Notes: generated from the letters alone by a model not told the origin. Counted from the stretch's first letter, positions 1 to 11,053 are shown. The stretch: 55,492 nucleotides of DNA from Branchiostoma floridae (GCF_000003815.2 NC_049986.1:14008465-14063956); one strand, 5' to 3'. Made by a program: numbers and translations.

Positions 1-318
1 ATATGTACAGACGTTTTCAACAGGGAGAAAGTTGTTGTCTAAAGTCTTGACCATAATAGTAATACACCATAGTTTTGCATTTACACCAATAAAAAACACA
101 TTCAGATTGTATTATGACATCTTCTTGTTTCAAATGTTCCTTCTCCTTGCTTATCTATCATAATTCGCTTCTGCCTTTGTGTCCTACATCTCACTCTTAT
201 GTGTTCTCAGGTTTCAAACGTGTTCAATTGATAAATCAAATATGCTGAAAATAAGAAATGACTGAGTTATCAGGTCAGTGTTATAAGATGTTGACCATGT
301 TGTTGTTTGATGTTGCAG

Positions 319-431
319 ACCCCCTGGCCCTGGACTCCTCAACAACAGAACATGTGGAGGAGGAGGACCTGTGGGTCCATCGCTTCTGTGTCGTCATGGA
401 AACAGCCATGTACATCTGTGAGGATGAAGAG
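319..431 (+). CDS. Internal exon of an unidentified protein-coding gene
   Basis: A 113-nt exon follows a good acceptor (pyrimidine-rich run ending in TTGCAG) and ends at GAAGAG before a GT donor of moderate quality. It enters with two bases of a split codon and then encodes 37 residues, including EEEDLWVHRFCVVMETAMYI, and leaves in phase 0. It joins in frame to the exon at 1100-1193, which is the main support that both are real. The run of alternating hydrophobic residues after a Trp, followed by acidic residues, vaguely resembles the first two strands of a PH-type fold, but this is inference and I do not recognise the gene. The 5' part of the gene lies left of the window. The alternative is a chance open frame; matching phases and both splice signals argue against that. 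Confidence 0.5.
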
Positions 432-1099
432 GTCAGAATTCTCTAATGTCATTGGTTGGCTTGAAACAAACATGAAAAGAAATTGATGTTGGATGAAAAT
501 GACAACTAAGAACACAGTTGACTACAGGAGTCAGGAATCCTGGGCAGACTGTTTTCTTTGTTGAATTGTTGAGTAATCTTGCTGATCAACAAAGTACTTA
601 CTAGAAAAGCCAGTGTAGGATGCAAGCAACTCAATGGCTACCCATTGATTATCCTAGTACTTGGATTTCTCAGTGTACATGTGAGAGAAATTGAGAAGAA
701 CAAGCTCAGAATAAAGTCAGATGCCAAAAAAAGTAGTAGACTTGACATGAAATGTCTGACTTCCCAAAATTATAAAATTCATATCCAGTTACTTGAGTTA
801 CTGTTTTTGGCACATCTTTATTACCTGGAAGTCTAACCTTCATTGACATGTCAGATGGTTTTGTATGTGTACTTTTATTTTTCTTGGCACAAGAAAGAAA
901 CCTACTCAAAATGCCAAGATTGTATCTTGATATCCAACTTGAGGATTATGTATTGTGCCAAAGAATGTCTGAACTTCCATCTAAAATCACAACTGGAGAT
1001 AAATACAGTGTAGGATACCACTTCAGCCTATGTTATACAACATGTTATCAGATGAAGGAATGTTGTGTTGATGTTGGCGTGATGTCTTGTCCGGCTCAG

Positions 1100-1193
1100 A
1101 ATGCCTCCAAGTTGTCGGAGACTCTCCAGGCAGAGGTGGAGGAGGAAGGTACAAGTCTCCCCAAGGCAGCGTTACTCTCTCCCGACAAACAAC
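1100..1193 (+). CDS. Internal exon, continuing the gene of 319-431
   Basis: This exon is preceded by an acceptor ending CGGCTCAG and followed by a textbook donor, AAC|GTAAGT. It starts in phase 0, matching the phase-0 end of the exon at 319-431, and encodes 31 residues plus one base: an acidic, probably helical stretch (KLSETLQAEVEEEG) followed by a Pro/Ser segment (SLPKAALLSPDKQ). A second possible donor (GAAG|GTACAA near 1148) could give a shorter isoform. The next exon must supply two bases to complete the codon (phase 1). Of the candidates to the right, those at 18372 and 55186 satisfy this and the one at 35299 does not. The product is not recognised. Confidence 0.5.
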
Positions 1194-2455
1194 GTAAGTC
1201 ATGTTTCATTCTCTACAGTCTAGGTAGGGGTCTCCACATGGCCTGTCTCTGTGTTCCCAAGATTATTCGAGATTCTGAATTATCGTTTTGCACATATTTG
1301 AGCCATTGTTTAGCCACTAAGCCATGCAAATTCTACTGAAGATGGTTCATGCCTTGTGTTTGATGACAGTGCAGTTGACATTTGGAGATTCCTATTGACC
1401 GTCTTTCTCAACCTACCACTACATGACTATTAACATTATAAACTATGCACAGCAAAATGATTTTTAGTGTCATGTATTGTAACTTTTATGTATCTTACTG
1501 CTTTGCTGGTTTTGTTATCTCTTGTGCAGGCTTCTTTCTATGTTCAAAGTAGGTTTGTTTGCTGGATCTATTCCTATACTGTTCCATTGTGATGATAATG
1601 GTTGTTGTGGACACCTCATTATGCTGTAAAGAATCTTCCTCTTGAGTACCCATTGTCATGAGTGACAACAGATCATCATCACTTAGCAAAGTATAGATCA
1701 GTCTACTAGATGATGAACATGTAACTGAGGAAAATGTACTCCATAGTATGCATACTGGGTGTGTGACTGTTGTAAATCAAGGTATTTATGTGGAACCACG
1801 CATGAAGATTGACCACTGATAAGCGATGGGTGATTGGGCATACGCCTGTCATCATCTGTTTGACCATAATGTACTGCTGCTTGGCCTGGATAGTCATGGA
1901 CCAGAAAATGTATGGACAATTTGGAAAGCTTGGAAAGGCATTTCACAAAGTTTCAGTCTTGAACACAAAGGTTTTGAGACAAGCACATGTGAAGAAATTG
2001 CTGTCATCATCACTTTCAAAGTGTGTTTAGACATTGGCATTGATTCATAATGTATCAATGGGAATCATAGCTAAAGTATACATAATGTGGGATGCTACTT
2101 TGAATTAAAGATATTACTTGTTATTGAATTTACCATCACTCTGTAGTAAATCTGCAAGAAGCATATCTCATTCTAGTGCAGAACTTGAAGGTCTGACTGA
2201 GATTAATGGAGACAAACAAGAGGAAATGTTACAACAGATCCCTGATCTGTTGGTCCCATTGACATAGCAGGGACATTCCTCCCCTTCTGATTCCTGACCC
2301 TGTTGGTTTAGCAGTGGCATCAGGCCAGGGGGCGTATTGGTGGCATTCTCATTACCCCGGGCACGGCGCTGTGGGAACCTAACTGGTACATAACCACCGG
2401 GTCAAAACATTTACAAACATACATGGAAACTCATTACACTGAAGGTTGGTCGCAT
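1194..2455. other. Non-coding stretch, intron or intergenic
   Basis: AT-rich sequence with only short open frames on both strands that lack splice support. Around 2325 a short segment (GTATTGGTGGCATTC) resembles GCATATTGGTGGTATTCC near 44333, suggesting a dispersed repeat fragment. Nothing else is identified. Confidence 0.5.
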
Positions 2456-2713
2456 TTATCACATGGGCTTTTCTATGTAGTGATTTTATCGCATGTTTTT
2501 TTTTATGTAGTCATATTATCATATCGGCCTTTACACATATTTGTATTGTCATGAAGGCTAGCTCTTACTCATATTCTTATTATCACATTGGCCTTTACTC
2601 ATACTTCTATTGTCACAAAAGCTTTTATGTGTATTCTTTTTAACACATTGGCTTTTACACATACCATAGTTGTATTATCACACAGACTTTTACACATAGC
2701 CATATTATCTTGT
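2456..2713. repeat. Minisatellite, about 30-bp unit, about 8 copies
   Basis: Degenerate tandem array in which TTATCACAT-like starts recur every 29-36 bases, followed by GGCTTTTACnCATA-like text. About eight units are readable. Because the unit is close to a multiple of three, spurious open frames appear in it; these are not genes. Confidence 0.75.
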
Positions 2714-4580
2714 AAAACTAAAACCAAAAAAAAATCGAAAATAAATTTTGGTAGAATGACAAATCATTTCTCAGACATGTTTTTATTATCATTATCATAA
2801 GTCTGTAAATGATTTTACTTTTTTTTCTTTTAAACTCTATGGTGTAAGAAGCTGATATCAGTACAGTTATGGACAACAGGATGCCTTTGTGTTGATAGCC
2901 ATTTATAGGAAGATAGATGTGTCCAATCAATACCTGAATGACATCTGCAATGACACCAGTAGGACAACGTGTCACACAAGGTCTCTCACTGTTTGCATAG
3001 ATTACCTACGTGTGGTGCAGCTATTGTATTTTCGGTCACTATCTCCTTGTGCTTTTGTAACCATAAGGATGAAACGTGACGCTTACTTAAGTTAGCGAGT
3101 CTCAACTCTGGCTCTCAATTCGACCGGTATTTACATAAAAGGCTCACTTTCCAGATCTGTTAAACCCTGTGGTATGTTTTGCTTTCAGGAGTTATCAGGA
3201 TGAATGGGAAAACATTATCATGTGCTAGCACGTTCTTATACCAAAGAATGTTTCTTGAAGAATGTGTTCCTCATTTCTAATTTTGCTGACTCAGTTGGGT
3301 TTACATTATCGTTTATTACATAAAGATGTTTATCGTCATGATTTTCTTAACTGCATGCTTGCAGATGAGTTTTTCATTGACTGCCTTGAAATTGAGCATG
3401 ACGTTGAAATTGCATTTTAATGGTGTGGGATGGAATTGTATCATTTGTCGAATGAGAGAATATTAGAAGACAATGAAGCATTAATGTGATAACTAATGTT
3501 GGACTTAGAATAATGTATTCTGTTCTTGTAAAGGTTACATACTTATGTGAAGGTACTACTGTACACTAGTATACTGTTAGTGTTAGCATATTCTTGGTCA
3601 GTTGATGTTTTAAGTGTCAGAAAATGTAAGAAAGTATTTATTGTGTATTTGCTTGTTTAGATGTTGAAGTTGGCTGTACAATTTTGGTTCATCGCAATCT
3701 CTCAAAACTGTGTTGGCATTATGCACCTACATGTATTCCCTTTCAAGGCTTTCATGAATTTTGAGCCCTGTGATATGTTTATGTAAAATCTCCCCTGTAT
3801 AATAGCAATCCCACATGGTGACCCTCACAACTCCAAAAACATCCCCTGTCTTACCCAACCAACCCCCATCTGCTAAAGAGGGGAAAATTCCCCTTTCAAG
3901 GTCGCGACATGTTTTATATGTAAACATCCCCACTACTGTTGCTCTGTTGACAAACCCTTACAAGTGTATCTGGAGCGTGAGACCCGATGCTGAGTGTTGT
4001 TATCAGGGTTCTAGGGGTTGTGTGGGAGGGGGATCTTGGCCATTCCGCAGTGAGATTTTGAAAATGTGGAATAAAAAGTTGAGCATTGTAGTACTACCTG
4101 TGAGGTGAATTAACTCTGTTAACATCGCATGTAATTTGAAGGATTTTTTGTTCAGTTTGGAGTGTCATATCATCATTTTTCATATTTGATTGACATTGTT
4201 CAACATGAAAATGTTGAAAATTAGTGTAATGGTCCTCATTTTAGGATGGTGGTCACAAATTACATCATAGTGGCCCGTACGCTAAAATGCACTAGATAGA
4301 ATTTGGGTATGATATAAAGAAACAGGTGTGTGCGTAATTTGTTTGGAAGACCTCTCCTCATCTCTTGGCTCAATGTCAACTCACAGGGTAATTACATACA
4401 CATGTTTTCAAGGACTGTGATATGAGGAAGGCAAGTTCATGCGTCAGAGTTGGTTGGGTAGTGTTATCAGGATGGTTTAGGGTTGCACGATTTACATAGT
4501 GGCTAGCTGTATGCTAGTATTCTAAGGAAGTTGTGAAATTGAGATTACAGAATTGATGTGCATGAAATTGAGATTAAGTG
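2714..4580. other. Non-coding stretch
   Basis: No supported gene. Only short open frames occur, including one near 3815-4108 that lacks splice signals or codon structure. A good acceptor-like site (TTTGCTTTCAG) ends at 3189, but the frame it opens stops without a donor. At 4278 a short piece (GTACGCTAAAATGCAC) resembles the subterminal motif of the element that starts at 4589. Confidence 0.5.
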
Positions 4581-4588
4581 CTTGTAGG
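4581..4588. repeat. Left target-site duplication of the 4589-7043 element
   Basis: CTTGTAGG immediately left of the element, identical to 7044-7051 on the right. A perfect 8-bp duplication is characteristic of hAT-superfamily insertion. Confidence 0.7.
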
Positions 4589-4887
4589 AGGGTCCCAAAG
4601 GGGGGGTACCGACAACGCTCTACGCTAAATTCGGGAGGGCCGGCTACGTAATACGCTAAATTATGGATGCTTCATTACGCTCTACGCTAAATTACGAAAT
4701 TTCATAATGCATTATGCAAATATTTATTGTCTTTTGGCTGAACTCCGCCGACGGCAGAACATGTGAAGATGAGATCTAAACAAAACTGATAATTCCATCA
4801 ATAAGATTAAAACTTAACTTCTAAAGACGTCTTGCTGGCCAAAGGCGGCGACAGCAAATTTCTTATGTGACGTAATTTTCAGCACTT

Positions 4888-5412
4888 GTACACCCCGACC
4901 AATCGAATGGGGACATCCCTCGCGAATGTGCACACTCCTCTAGAAAATAGGACACTTCTCGACTTTCAAGGGGGCGCTCCTCTTGGAAAGGGGATGTTTC
5001 TCCCTCAATTAGGGGACGCTCCTCCGGAAATGGTATGGTCATCGGGCATAGGGGACGTCCCTCCAACACCCCCGCCGGCCCGTGGAATCGGCCGCTAACC
5101 CGACAAATCCCTTTCTAGTTCATCTAAATCACAACACCCAAAACTTTAACCCCGCCAGTGCTCTCGACAAACGTCACACCTCGCCAGGTAATGATAGTTT
5201 TTTATTAAAAATTGAGGCATGTTGGAATAAAAGCCGCCCGCGCGGCAGAACATCACCAGTCTTCAGTGTTAAAATGGCGGCGTACCGCACGCCCGGCAAG
5301 CAAAACATCGAGTTTTAGCCTAAATATCCGCGTGCTTGTCGAGTTTTAAGGCCTCTCTCCCCAACACACGTACATGGGAGAAGTTTCTAACACGATGTCA
5401 GACGTAGTTATT
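4888..5412 (+). repeat. Left arm of large inverted repeat
   Basis: About 525 bp that is repeated as its reverse complement at 5578-6102 with only a handful of differences, for example one base in GACGTAGTTAT versus ATAACTACGCC and a changed T-run in the TTGGAATAAAAG segment. High identity implies a recent arm duplication or gene conversion between arms. Confidence 0.85.
4909..5064 (+). repeat. Minisatellite inside the inverted arm, about 27-bp unit
   Basis: About seven degenerate units based on AGGGGACGCTCCTC recur roughly every 27-30 bp. The mirror copy lies in the right arm at about 5926-6081. The near-multiple-of-three period generates a repetitive pseudo-peptide (EERPL-like) that is not a protein. 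Confidence 0.65.
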
Positions 5413-5577
5413 CGGGATTTTTTGTACAACGTGGCTACATGGCCCGATACCGTATCCGTGTGCTTGTCGAGACTGGCTTCCCTCCCCAGCACACGTACGG
5501 GCGCCGGGTCTCTGTCACGGTAAGCCGTAATGCCGGGCGTTTCCAGTAAACCGCGGCCTTTTCACAAGCCATAACAG

Positions 5578-6102
5578 ATAACTACGCCTGACATCGTGTT
5601 AGAAACTTCTCCCATGTACGTGTGTTAGGGAGGGAGACCTTAAAACTCGACAAGCACGCGGATATTTAGGCTAAAACTCGATGTTTTGCTTGCCGGGCGT
5701 GCGGTACGCCGCCATTTTAACACTGAAGACTGGTGATGTTCTGCCGCGCGGGCGGCTTTTTTTCCAACATGCCTCAATTTTTAATAAAAAACTATCATTA
5801 CCTGGCGAGGTGTGACGTTTGTCGAGAGCACTGGCGGGGTTAAAGTTTTGGATGTTGTGATTTAGATGAACTAGAAAGGGATTTGTCGGGTTAGCGGCCG
5901 ATTCCACGGGCCGGCGGGGGTGTTGGAGGGACGTCCCCTATGCCCGATAACCATACCATTTCCGGAGGAGCGTCCCCTAATTGAGGGAGAAACATCCCCT
6001 TTCCAAGAGGAGCGTCCCCTTGAAAGTCGAGGAGTGTCCTATTTTCTAGAGGAGTGTGCACATTCGCGAGGGATGTCCCCATTCGATTGGTCGGGGTGTT
6101 GT
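5578..6102 (-). repeat. Right arm of large inverted repeat
   Basis: Reverse complement of 4888-5412. The spacer 5413-5577 contains a third, diverged piece of the arm's inner end (GTGCTTGTCGAG followed by CCCAGCACACGTAC at about 5459-5499, against the arm at 5331-5373), so the inner end has been copied more than once. Confidence 0.85.
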
Positions 6103-6166
6103 AGCACCGAAAGCGGAGGCGCGACAATCCTAGGGCGTCCGGGGGCATGCTCCCCCCGGGAATATT

Positions 6167-6830
6167 GTGAAATCTTGACCCTCTGAAACGCCATTTTAAG
6201 CATTTTGAAGGGCAAATTTTGCTCACAGACTAAGCTAAGTTAAATAGCATCCAATTAGAAATTCACATGGTTTTAGCTTTAAGCTGGGCAACGCCCCCAA
6301 ACATCATTTTCAGATTTCGAGTGCCGAAAGCACGAACAGTCGAACTGTCGCAAGGTAGGTACGGGAAAATTTGGAAATTTTTACCCTCTGAAACACCATT
6401 TCCTGCGTTTTGAGGGACAAATTTTGCTGGCAGGCCATATGCTCAATGTAATGACATTTCTGTCAGAGAAACGTCTTTGAGGGCGACGAGCGCCGGAGAG
6501 TCGTGAGCGCCGGAGGCTAGGCCCAAGCCGTCGCAAGCCTTGGCAAGGGCCGCCCGGCGCCCGGAGAAAAATTGAAATCTCGACCCTCTGAAATGCCATT
6601 TCCTGCATTTAAGGGGCACATTTTGCTTGTTAACTAAGCTAAGGTCGGTAAAAAGATTTCTACTAGTTGGGGGACGACGCTCCCGCAACATATTTTCACC
6701 ATGTCCAGTGCCGAAGTGTTGAGCCATAGCAAGGAATGTCCGGCGAAATTTTGAAATCTGGACCCTTTGAAACGCAGTTTCCAGCATTTTCGCGGGTAAA
6801 ATTTGCCGGTAGACTAGTTAAGTTTAATGA
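6167..6830. repeat. Four diverged tandem units of about 180-206 bp
   Basis: A signature of GAAATCTnGACCCTCTGAAA followed by GCCATTTCCTGCATTTT and GGGCAAATTTTGCT recurs from about 6167, 6373, 6573 and 6751. The units lie only on the right side of the inverted repeat, so the element is asymmetric. Confidence 0.75.
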
Positions 6831-7043
6831 AACTTTGATTACACTTGACGAAAAATTAATATGAATTACGTTTTACGGTAAAATCCGGTTAGCTTCTACG
6901 TAATACGTTAAATTAAAGGGGCCAATATCGCTCGACGCAAAATGCACCGATTACGCTCTACGTTGAATTCGAGCGGTCCCGCTACGGAGTACGTAGAATT
7001 AAAACCGCCGATTACGCTCTACGGAAAAGGCCTTTGGGGCCCC

Positions 7044-7051
7044 CTTGTAGG
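7044..7051. repeat. Right target-site duplication of the 4589-7043 element
   Basis: CTTGTAGG, identical to 4581-4588. Confidence 0.7.
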
Positions 7052-7765
7052 TACTTTAGACCTATATTTGCAAATTGTCATTGTTTCTTGCCCAGCTGCC
7101 AAACTAGCTACCTGTATCTTATGTCAATGTAGCCAACATTCATGCTCAATCGCAGTGTCCCTCTACTTTTAACCTTCCTGACAAGGTCCAAGATTTTCTG
7201 CCACTGTCTTTCCCACTTCAACTGAGAAAAAATCATCATCACGGTCATCATCATGTTGTATGTAGGAAACAAGATGAGGAGATGTACCAGAAAGGGGATT
7301 GTAACTCGTATTTACTTTGTGTGATTTCTGTTGTGTTCTATTCATCTAGATTGTGTCCTTGAAAAGACCAAAACAGAGTCTTACAGCGGAGCAAGTATAA
7401 CCAACACTTTGGTTGTTTACACCCTGTCTTATCACATGTTCCCATCTTGCACCTTAATGCATTTGGGAAGCGCACTAATCCACCCATATATCCCTACTTC
7501 CCACATGTTTATACTGGTGGGCAAGCCCCACATTTCACAGCCATATATACTTAGAACTGGACACTTGAATTCCTTCAAATTCCGTAGCTGGTGCAGTGTA
7601 AACCACTGGTAATACAGCTTCAAAGAATTAGAGTTTTTGCTATTTTTGTCTCAAGTTGGTGTACAGATAAGTAGTATGTTTGGGATTGTAGATCAGGTGA
7701 AACCTGCCCGTTTCCTCTCAGGTTTCTTCCTGTGATGTCAGTAGTGAGTTCCAATATTTCCCAAT
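7052..7765. other. Non-coding stretch
   Basis: No supported gene. A short frame between an AG at about 7263 and a GT at about 7300 could be a micro-exon, but neither phase nor composition is convincing. Confidence 0.45.
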
Positions 7766-7976
7766 TACTGTAAATGTAGAAATTTTCACGGTGGTTTTAT
7801 GTTAGTGGTTTTTGCATTACCGATTCATCATGAAGTTAAAACCACCACGAACATTTTCCATGGTAGTAAGAGACTACAGTGCGTGGTGCTACCGCAGACT
7901 TAAGACTACCGCTAACAGTCCTTTTTCCTGCTACCTTAAAATTAAATCCCTGTGAACTTAAAATGCATTTACAGTA
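7766..7976. mobile_element. Foldback MITE, about 207 bp, TA-flanked
   Basis: The element reads TA-CTGTAAATG at the left and CATTTACAG-TA at the right, giving terminal inverted repeats flanked by TA dinucleotides as in Tc1/mariner-type insertions. Inner sequences are also complementary (GGTGGTTTTA at about 7791 against TAAAACCACC at about 7837). It has no coding capacity. Confidence 0.65.
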
Positions 7977-9436
7977 TCATGTGTATGTCTACAGAGTATC
8001 CATATATCCCCATTGGTTCCACTGAGGAGTAAATGTTACCCTTTGGCAACTGTTGATAGTTGCCTTTCCTTAGCAGGGGTGTGAACGCCTCACTCACTCA
8101 TTCGCTATCCGTTGCCTGCAAAGAAAAGTCCTGATTTACTCCACAAAACATTCCACATTTCAGAAAATGTCAGGAGTTGAACCAACAGACATACCTGTAC
8201 AACTGGAACCTTTCCTTCGCAGACATAGGGAAAAACCAATATTCGTATGCCGGGAGGGTTGCATGTAAATGCACGGTCAACAACTTGTACATTTACTTTT
8301 CTCCAATGTCTTTTTATGGGCTATGTCTTTTTTTATGAGCTAATATACTTTTGTTACTATCCTATGGGTCCGTCTTTATAAAAACTATTTATACAACTAG
8401 CTATGATCCCTTGTGAAACCACACTACTCACTCTATTCTACTCTACTCTATTCTTGTGGCCTGTCCCTTAGATATCTGTCCCTATGGTAGTACCATTTTT
8501 CTTCTACATATTTAGAAATCTAACACAGCCTTTCTTGCTACTTGCAAGTGTATCTGAAATTTTCTTACATTTACATCAAAAGGCCACCAATATAACTGAA
8601 TGACTTCATGAGTGGAGGTGAGTGGACTTTGTCTTTCGTGGCTAGTCTTTGTCACAAGCCTGTCTGTTGTATGTCCATTCCTGAGTTCCCTGGTTCCTAT
8701 CTTAATCCCTTTGTACATGTTTGTGTGTTGTGTTTAATTGCTGTCTCCAGAGAATTCTACATGTGGGTCAAGGAAAACATTTGCTGATACCCCCAAACAA
8801 GATAACATTCTTCTGACATAAACCTGGTACTAAAACTGGAGATATTCCAATGTTAGGAAGCCTGTGTTGATTCACAATACAACAGTATGTCAGTATAAGC
8901 ACGACTTGGAAATGTGTCAACTTTGAATGTCGGCCTTGGTTGTATTTATTATGTACTGTCAGTACAGTTCAGTACTTCCGACTGGTTGTAATTTGCCAAC
9001 AGATGCAACTGATCATGCAATGTGGAAAACATGCATGGTCTGAGAGAGTACTGTAGTCATTATATAACAGCAAAATCTGCTCAGAAACGCTGATACCAAG
9101 GTATACTGATGTTGAAGATGAAGATTTTTATGGATTTTTTGATTGAGCAAACTGAGGAAACTTTCAGAAAAAAATTAACAAAGTTTGTATCATTAGTTGG
9201 CAACTAAAAGACTCTCTCAAATTCTCAATGATGTGTAGCACCATCTAGCCCTCCTGTTGTACATTGCAGCTTTGGTGATGATGTCAGCAGTTTTACTGAG
9301 GCCTGCATTTATACTGTCTGCCAACAGGTGGTGCTGCTATGATGTTGTGATAGCGGTTGCCTGCACCTCAGAAATTAGGTTTCTCAAGAAAGCGAGCAAA
9401 ATAAAAACATTATAAAACTAGAGTTCGGCGACCTCA
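7977..9436. other. Non-coding stretch
   Basis: No confident gene. A 58-nt segment at 9270-9327 sits between an acceptor ending TACATTGCAG and CAACAG|GTGGTG. It is open as FGDDVSSFTEACIYTVCQQ, but its entry phase does not match the left-hand exons and the donor is weak. Simple pyrimidine repeats (CTACTCTATTCT type) occur near 8430-8455. Confidence 0.45.
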
Positions 9437-9714
9437 TACCTCCATGAAAATTTAGAGCTTTCGTAAATTTCATGCAATTGACTAGCACATTAACATAATT
9501 TATGCATGGTATTGTTCATCATTGACTAACGTACACATGTCACAATTATAAAATTCCCATTATTAATCATAAAGCGTTTTTGCAATTTTTACATAAATTA
9601 TGCAAATAAGTTCCTCATTACCATATTTGGTATCTGCTTATATTCCACCTATCATAGTTAACATGTGTTACATTTATTGAAGTCCAGTTATTGAAAACAA
9701 TGGAATTATACAAT

Positions 9715-10300
9715 TTCCTCATTAATCATGCAAATTAAGTCCTCATTTGCATAAAATGTATATCATTATGAACATATTTGCCTAAGGTACCCGCATGCCT
9801 AGTATGATGCCAATCCATCAATCCTTTCTGCAGTTATCCTCTTTAGAATGTCTTGACAAAAACGCCCCTGCAGTTCCGCAATTAAATGTTAGGGAGCTGA
9901 AACCTGCCCCACTTTGTCATGACACTGCAAGCTATCTACCAGCCAAATGTCAAGACCATATCACATCCAGGACAAGAGATACATTGAAAAAACTGCCATG
10001 ATATAATATCCTCATTAATCATGCAAATGTACTCCTATTTTGCATAATTAGATTTAATCTTGTACAAAATTGTCTAAGGTAGCTACATACCAAAAATTAT
10101 GAAAATCCGTTGTTCCCTTCTTGAGTTATCCTCGTCAAAAGTTTTTGACAAAAATGCCCCTGCTATTCCCAAACTAGACGCTAGGGGGCCCAAACTTACG
10201 TAATTTTTTCCTGAGCACAAGAGCTATCTAATACTTGAAAATCTTGACCATAGCATGTTCAGAACACCGAGATAGCAAAACCGGAAGTTGCGCTGCAGTA
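9715..10300 (+). repeat. Two diverged tandem units of about 290 bp
   Basis: Unit A (about 9715-10005) and unit B (about 10006-10300) share the order: CCTCATTAATCATGCAAAT, a CTAAGGTA segment, AGTTATCCTC, TTGACAAAAATGCCCCTGC, GTTAGGGAGCTGAAACC or GCTAGGGGGCCCAAAC, GAGCTATCTA and TCTTGACCATA. A partial earlier unit begins near 9590. Confidence 0.65.
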
Positions 10301-10425
10301 CCAAGGCCACACACCAGGGGGCCCAAAATTGACCTTGACCTTCGTCTTCCCAACCCCTACCTACATACCAAATATCATCGTAGTCCATCAAGAGGTTCTC
10401 AAGTTATGATGACCACAAATATGCG

Positions 10426-10472
10426 GACACACAGACACACACACAAACACACACACACACACACAGACACAC
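10426..10472. repeat. (AC)n microsatellite
   Basis: Imperfect run of AC dinucleotides broken by AG and AA, placed just before the hairpin end of the 9437-10505 element. Confidence 0.9.
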
Positions 10473-11041
10473 TCAAAACTATACCTCCATTTTTTCATGG
10501 AGGTAAAAAAAACAAGAGCTTCTGAAAAAAGCTAGTCTTTCGCTTACTTATATTGTGTAGGTAAAATTGTTTGGCATAGTTTGGTCAAGCGTGGGTGCCA
10601 AGTCTGCAACGTTGGCAGCTCTGGCACAGTTTGGTCAAGTGCTAGGTTATATAACTGTTTAGTAAGGTAGTGGTTCTCACAGAGTATATTTTACTTGAAC
10701 TGTATAATAACACAACTGCATGAATGATGTTAACTTTATTCGGATTGTTTCGCTGTTAAGAACGGCTCTGTTACAGTACAACAGGGTTTTATGAAAGTGC
10801 ACTGTAGTAATCAAATTTATCAGTAGATGTGTCCTGAATTTCTGCAAGAACAAACAAAGTATTGTCACCATAAACAACTGAACATAAAATATTAACATGG
10901 CATATACAGTAATGGAAATATTTTTTTTAATGGCAAGATCATGTGAAAGGTAGATATTTTAAACTAAAACAGGTCCGTGGTATGTTTAATGGAACGTTTC
11001 GTTTCTTTTAGTAACGCAATTATGCTTTTACTTGACGGAGT

Positions 11042-11053
11042 CGTGACGTCACG
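11042..11053. promoter_or_regulatory. Palindromic CRE-like site
   Basis: CGTGACGTCACG is a perfect 12-bp palindrome containing the full CRE consensus TGACGTCA bound by CREB/ATF bZIP proteins. It sits in a locally CpG-richer patch and within a small inverted repeat (GACGGAGT at about 11035 and ACTCCGTC at about 11064). No transcript start can be assigned. The likeness to CRE is seen; function is inference. Confidence 0.3.

Larger units (their letters stand above)
4589..7043. mobile_element. Non-autonomous hAT-like DNA transposon, 2455 bp, with large internal inverted repeat
   Basis: The ends are short imperfect inverted repeats: AGGGTCCCAAAGG on the left and CCTTTGGGGCCCC on the right (11 of 13 positions match when one is reverse-complemented). 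They are flanked by perfect 8-bp direct repeats (CTTGTAGG). Both subterminal regions carry repeated motifs of the TACGCTCTACGCTAAATT type, three or so on the left (4613-4700) and five or so on the right (6850-7027), all in the same orientation; subterminal repeats are typical of hAT transposase binding regions. The interior has two inverted arms of about 525 bp around a spacer of about 165 bp, then four tandem units of about 200 bp. It is markedly richer in GC and CpG than the neighbouring DNA. No transposase frame exists, so it would need a transposase in trans. Short open frames in it mirror each other between the arms and are by-products of the repeats. The hAT assignment rests on TSD length and subterminal repeats, not on protein. 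Confidence 0.7.
9437..10505. mobile_element. Non-autonomous repeat element, about 1.07 kb, with inverted ends and terminal hairpin
   Basis: The left end TACCTCCATGAAAA (9437-9450) is the exact inverse of TTTTCATGGAGGTA (10492-10505). The right end also folds on itself: TACCTCCAT (10482-10490), a six-base loop, then ATGGAGGTA (10497-10505). The interior contains two diverged tandem units of about 290 bp and, just before the end, an (AC)n tract. There is no transposase or reverse transcriptase. A fragment of the same family lies on the other strand near 44597-44611, so the sequence is dispersed. The class is uncertain: inverted ends suggest a DNA transposon derivative, and a hairpin 3' end also occurs in Helitron-like elements. 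Confidence 0.55.

Noticed and set aside
848-1339. 163-codon plus-strand frame
   Set aside because: Only the segment 1100-1193 lies between good splice sites; the rest is intronic read-through.
5082-5907. Two mirrored 78-codon frames, one on each arm of the palindrome
   Set aside because: They are the same DNA in opposite orientation, begin at GTG, and have no domain; a by-product of the inverted repeat.
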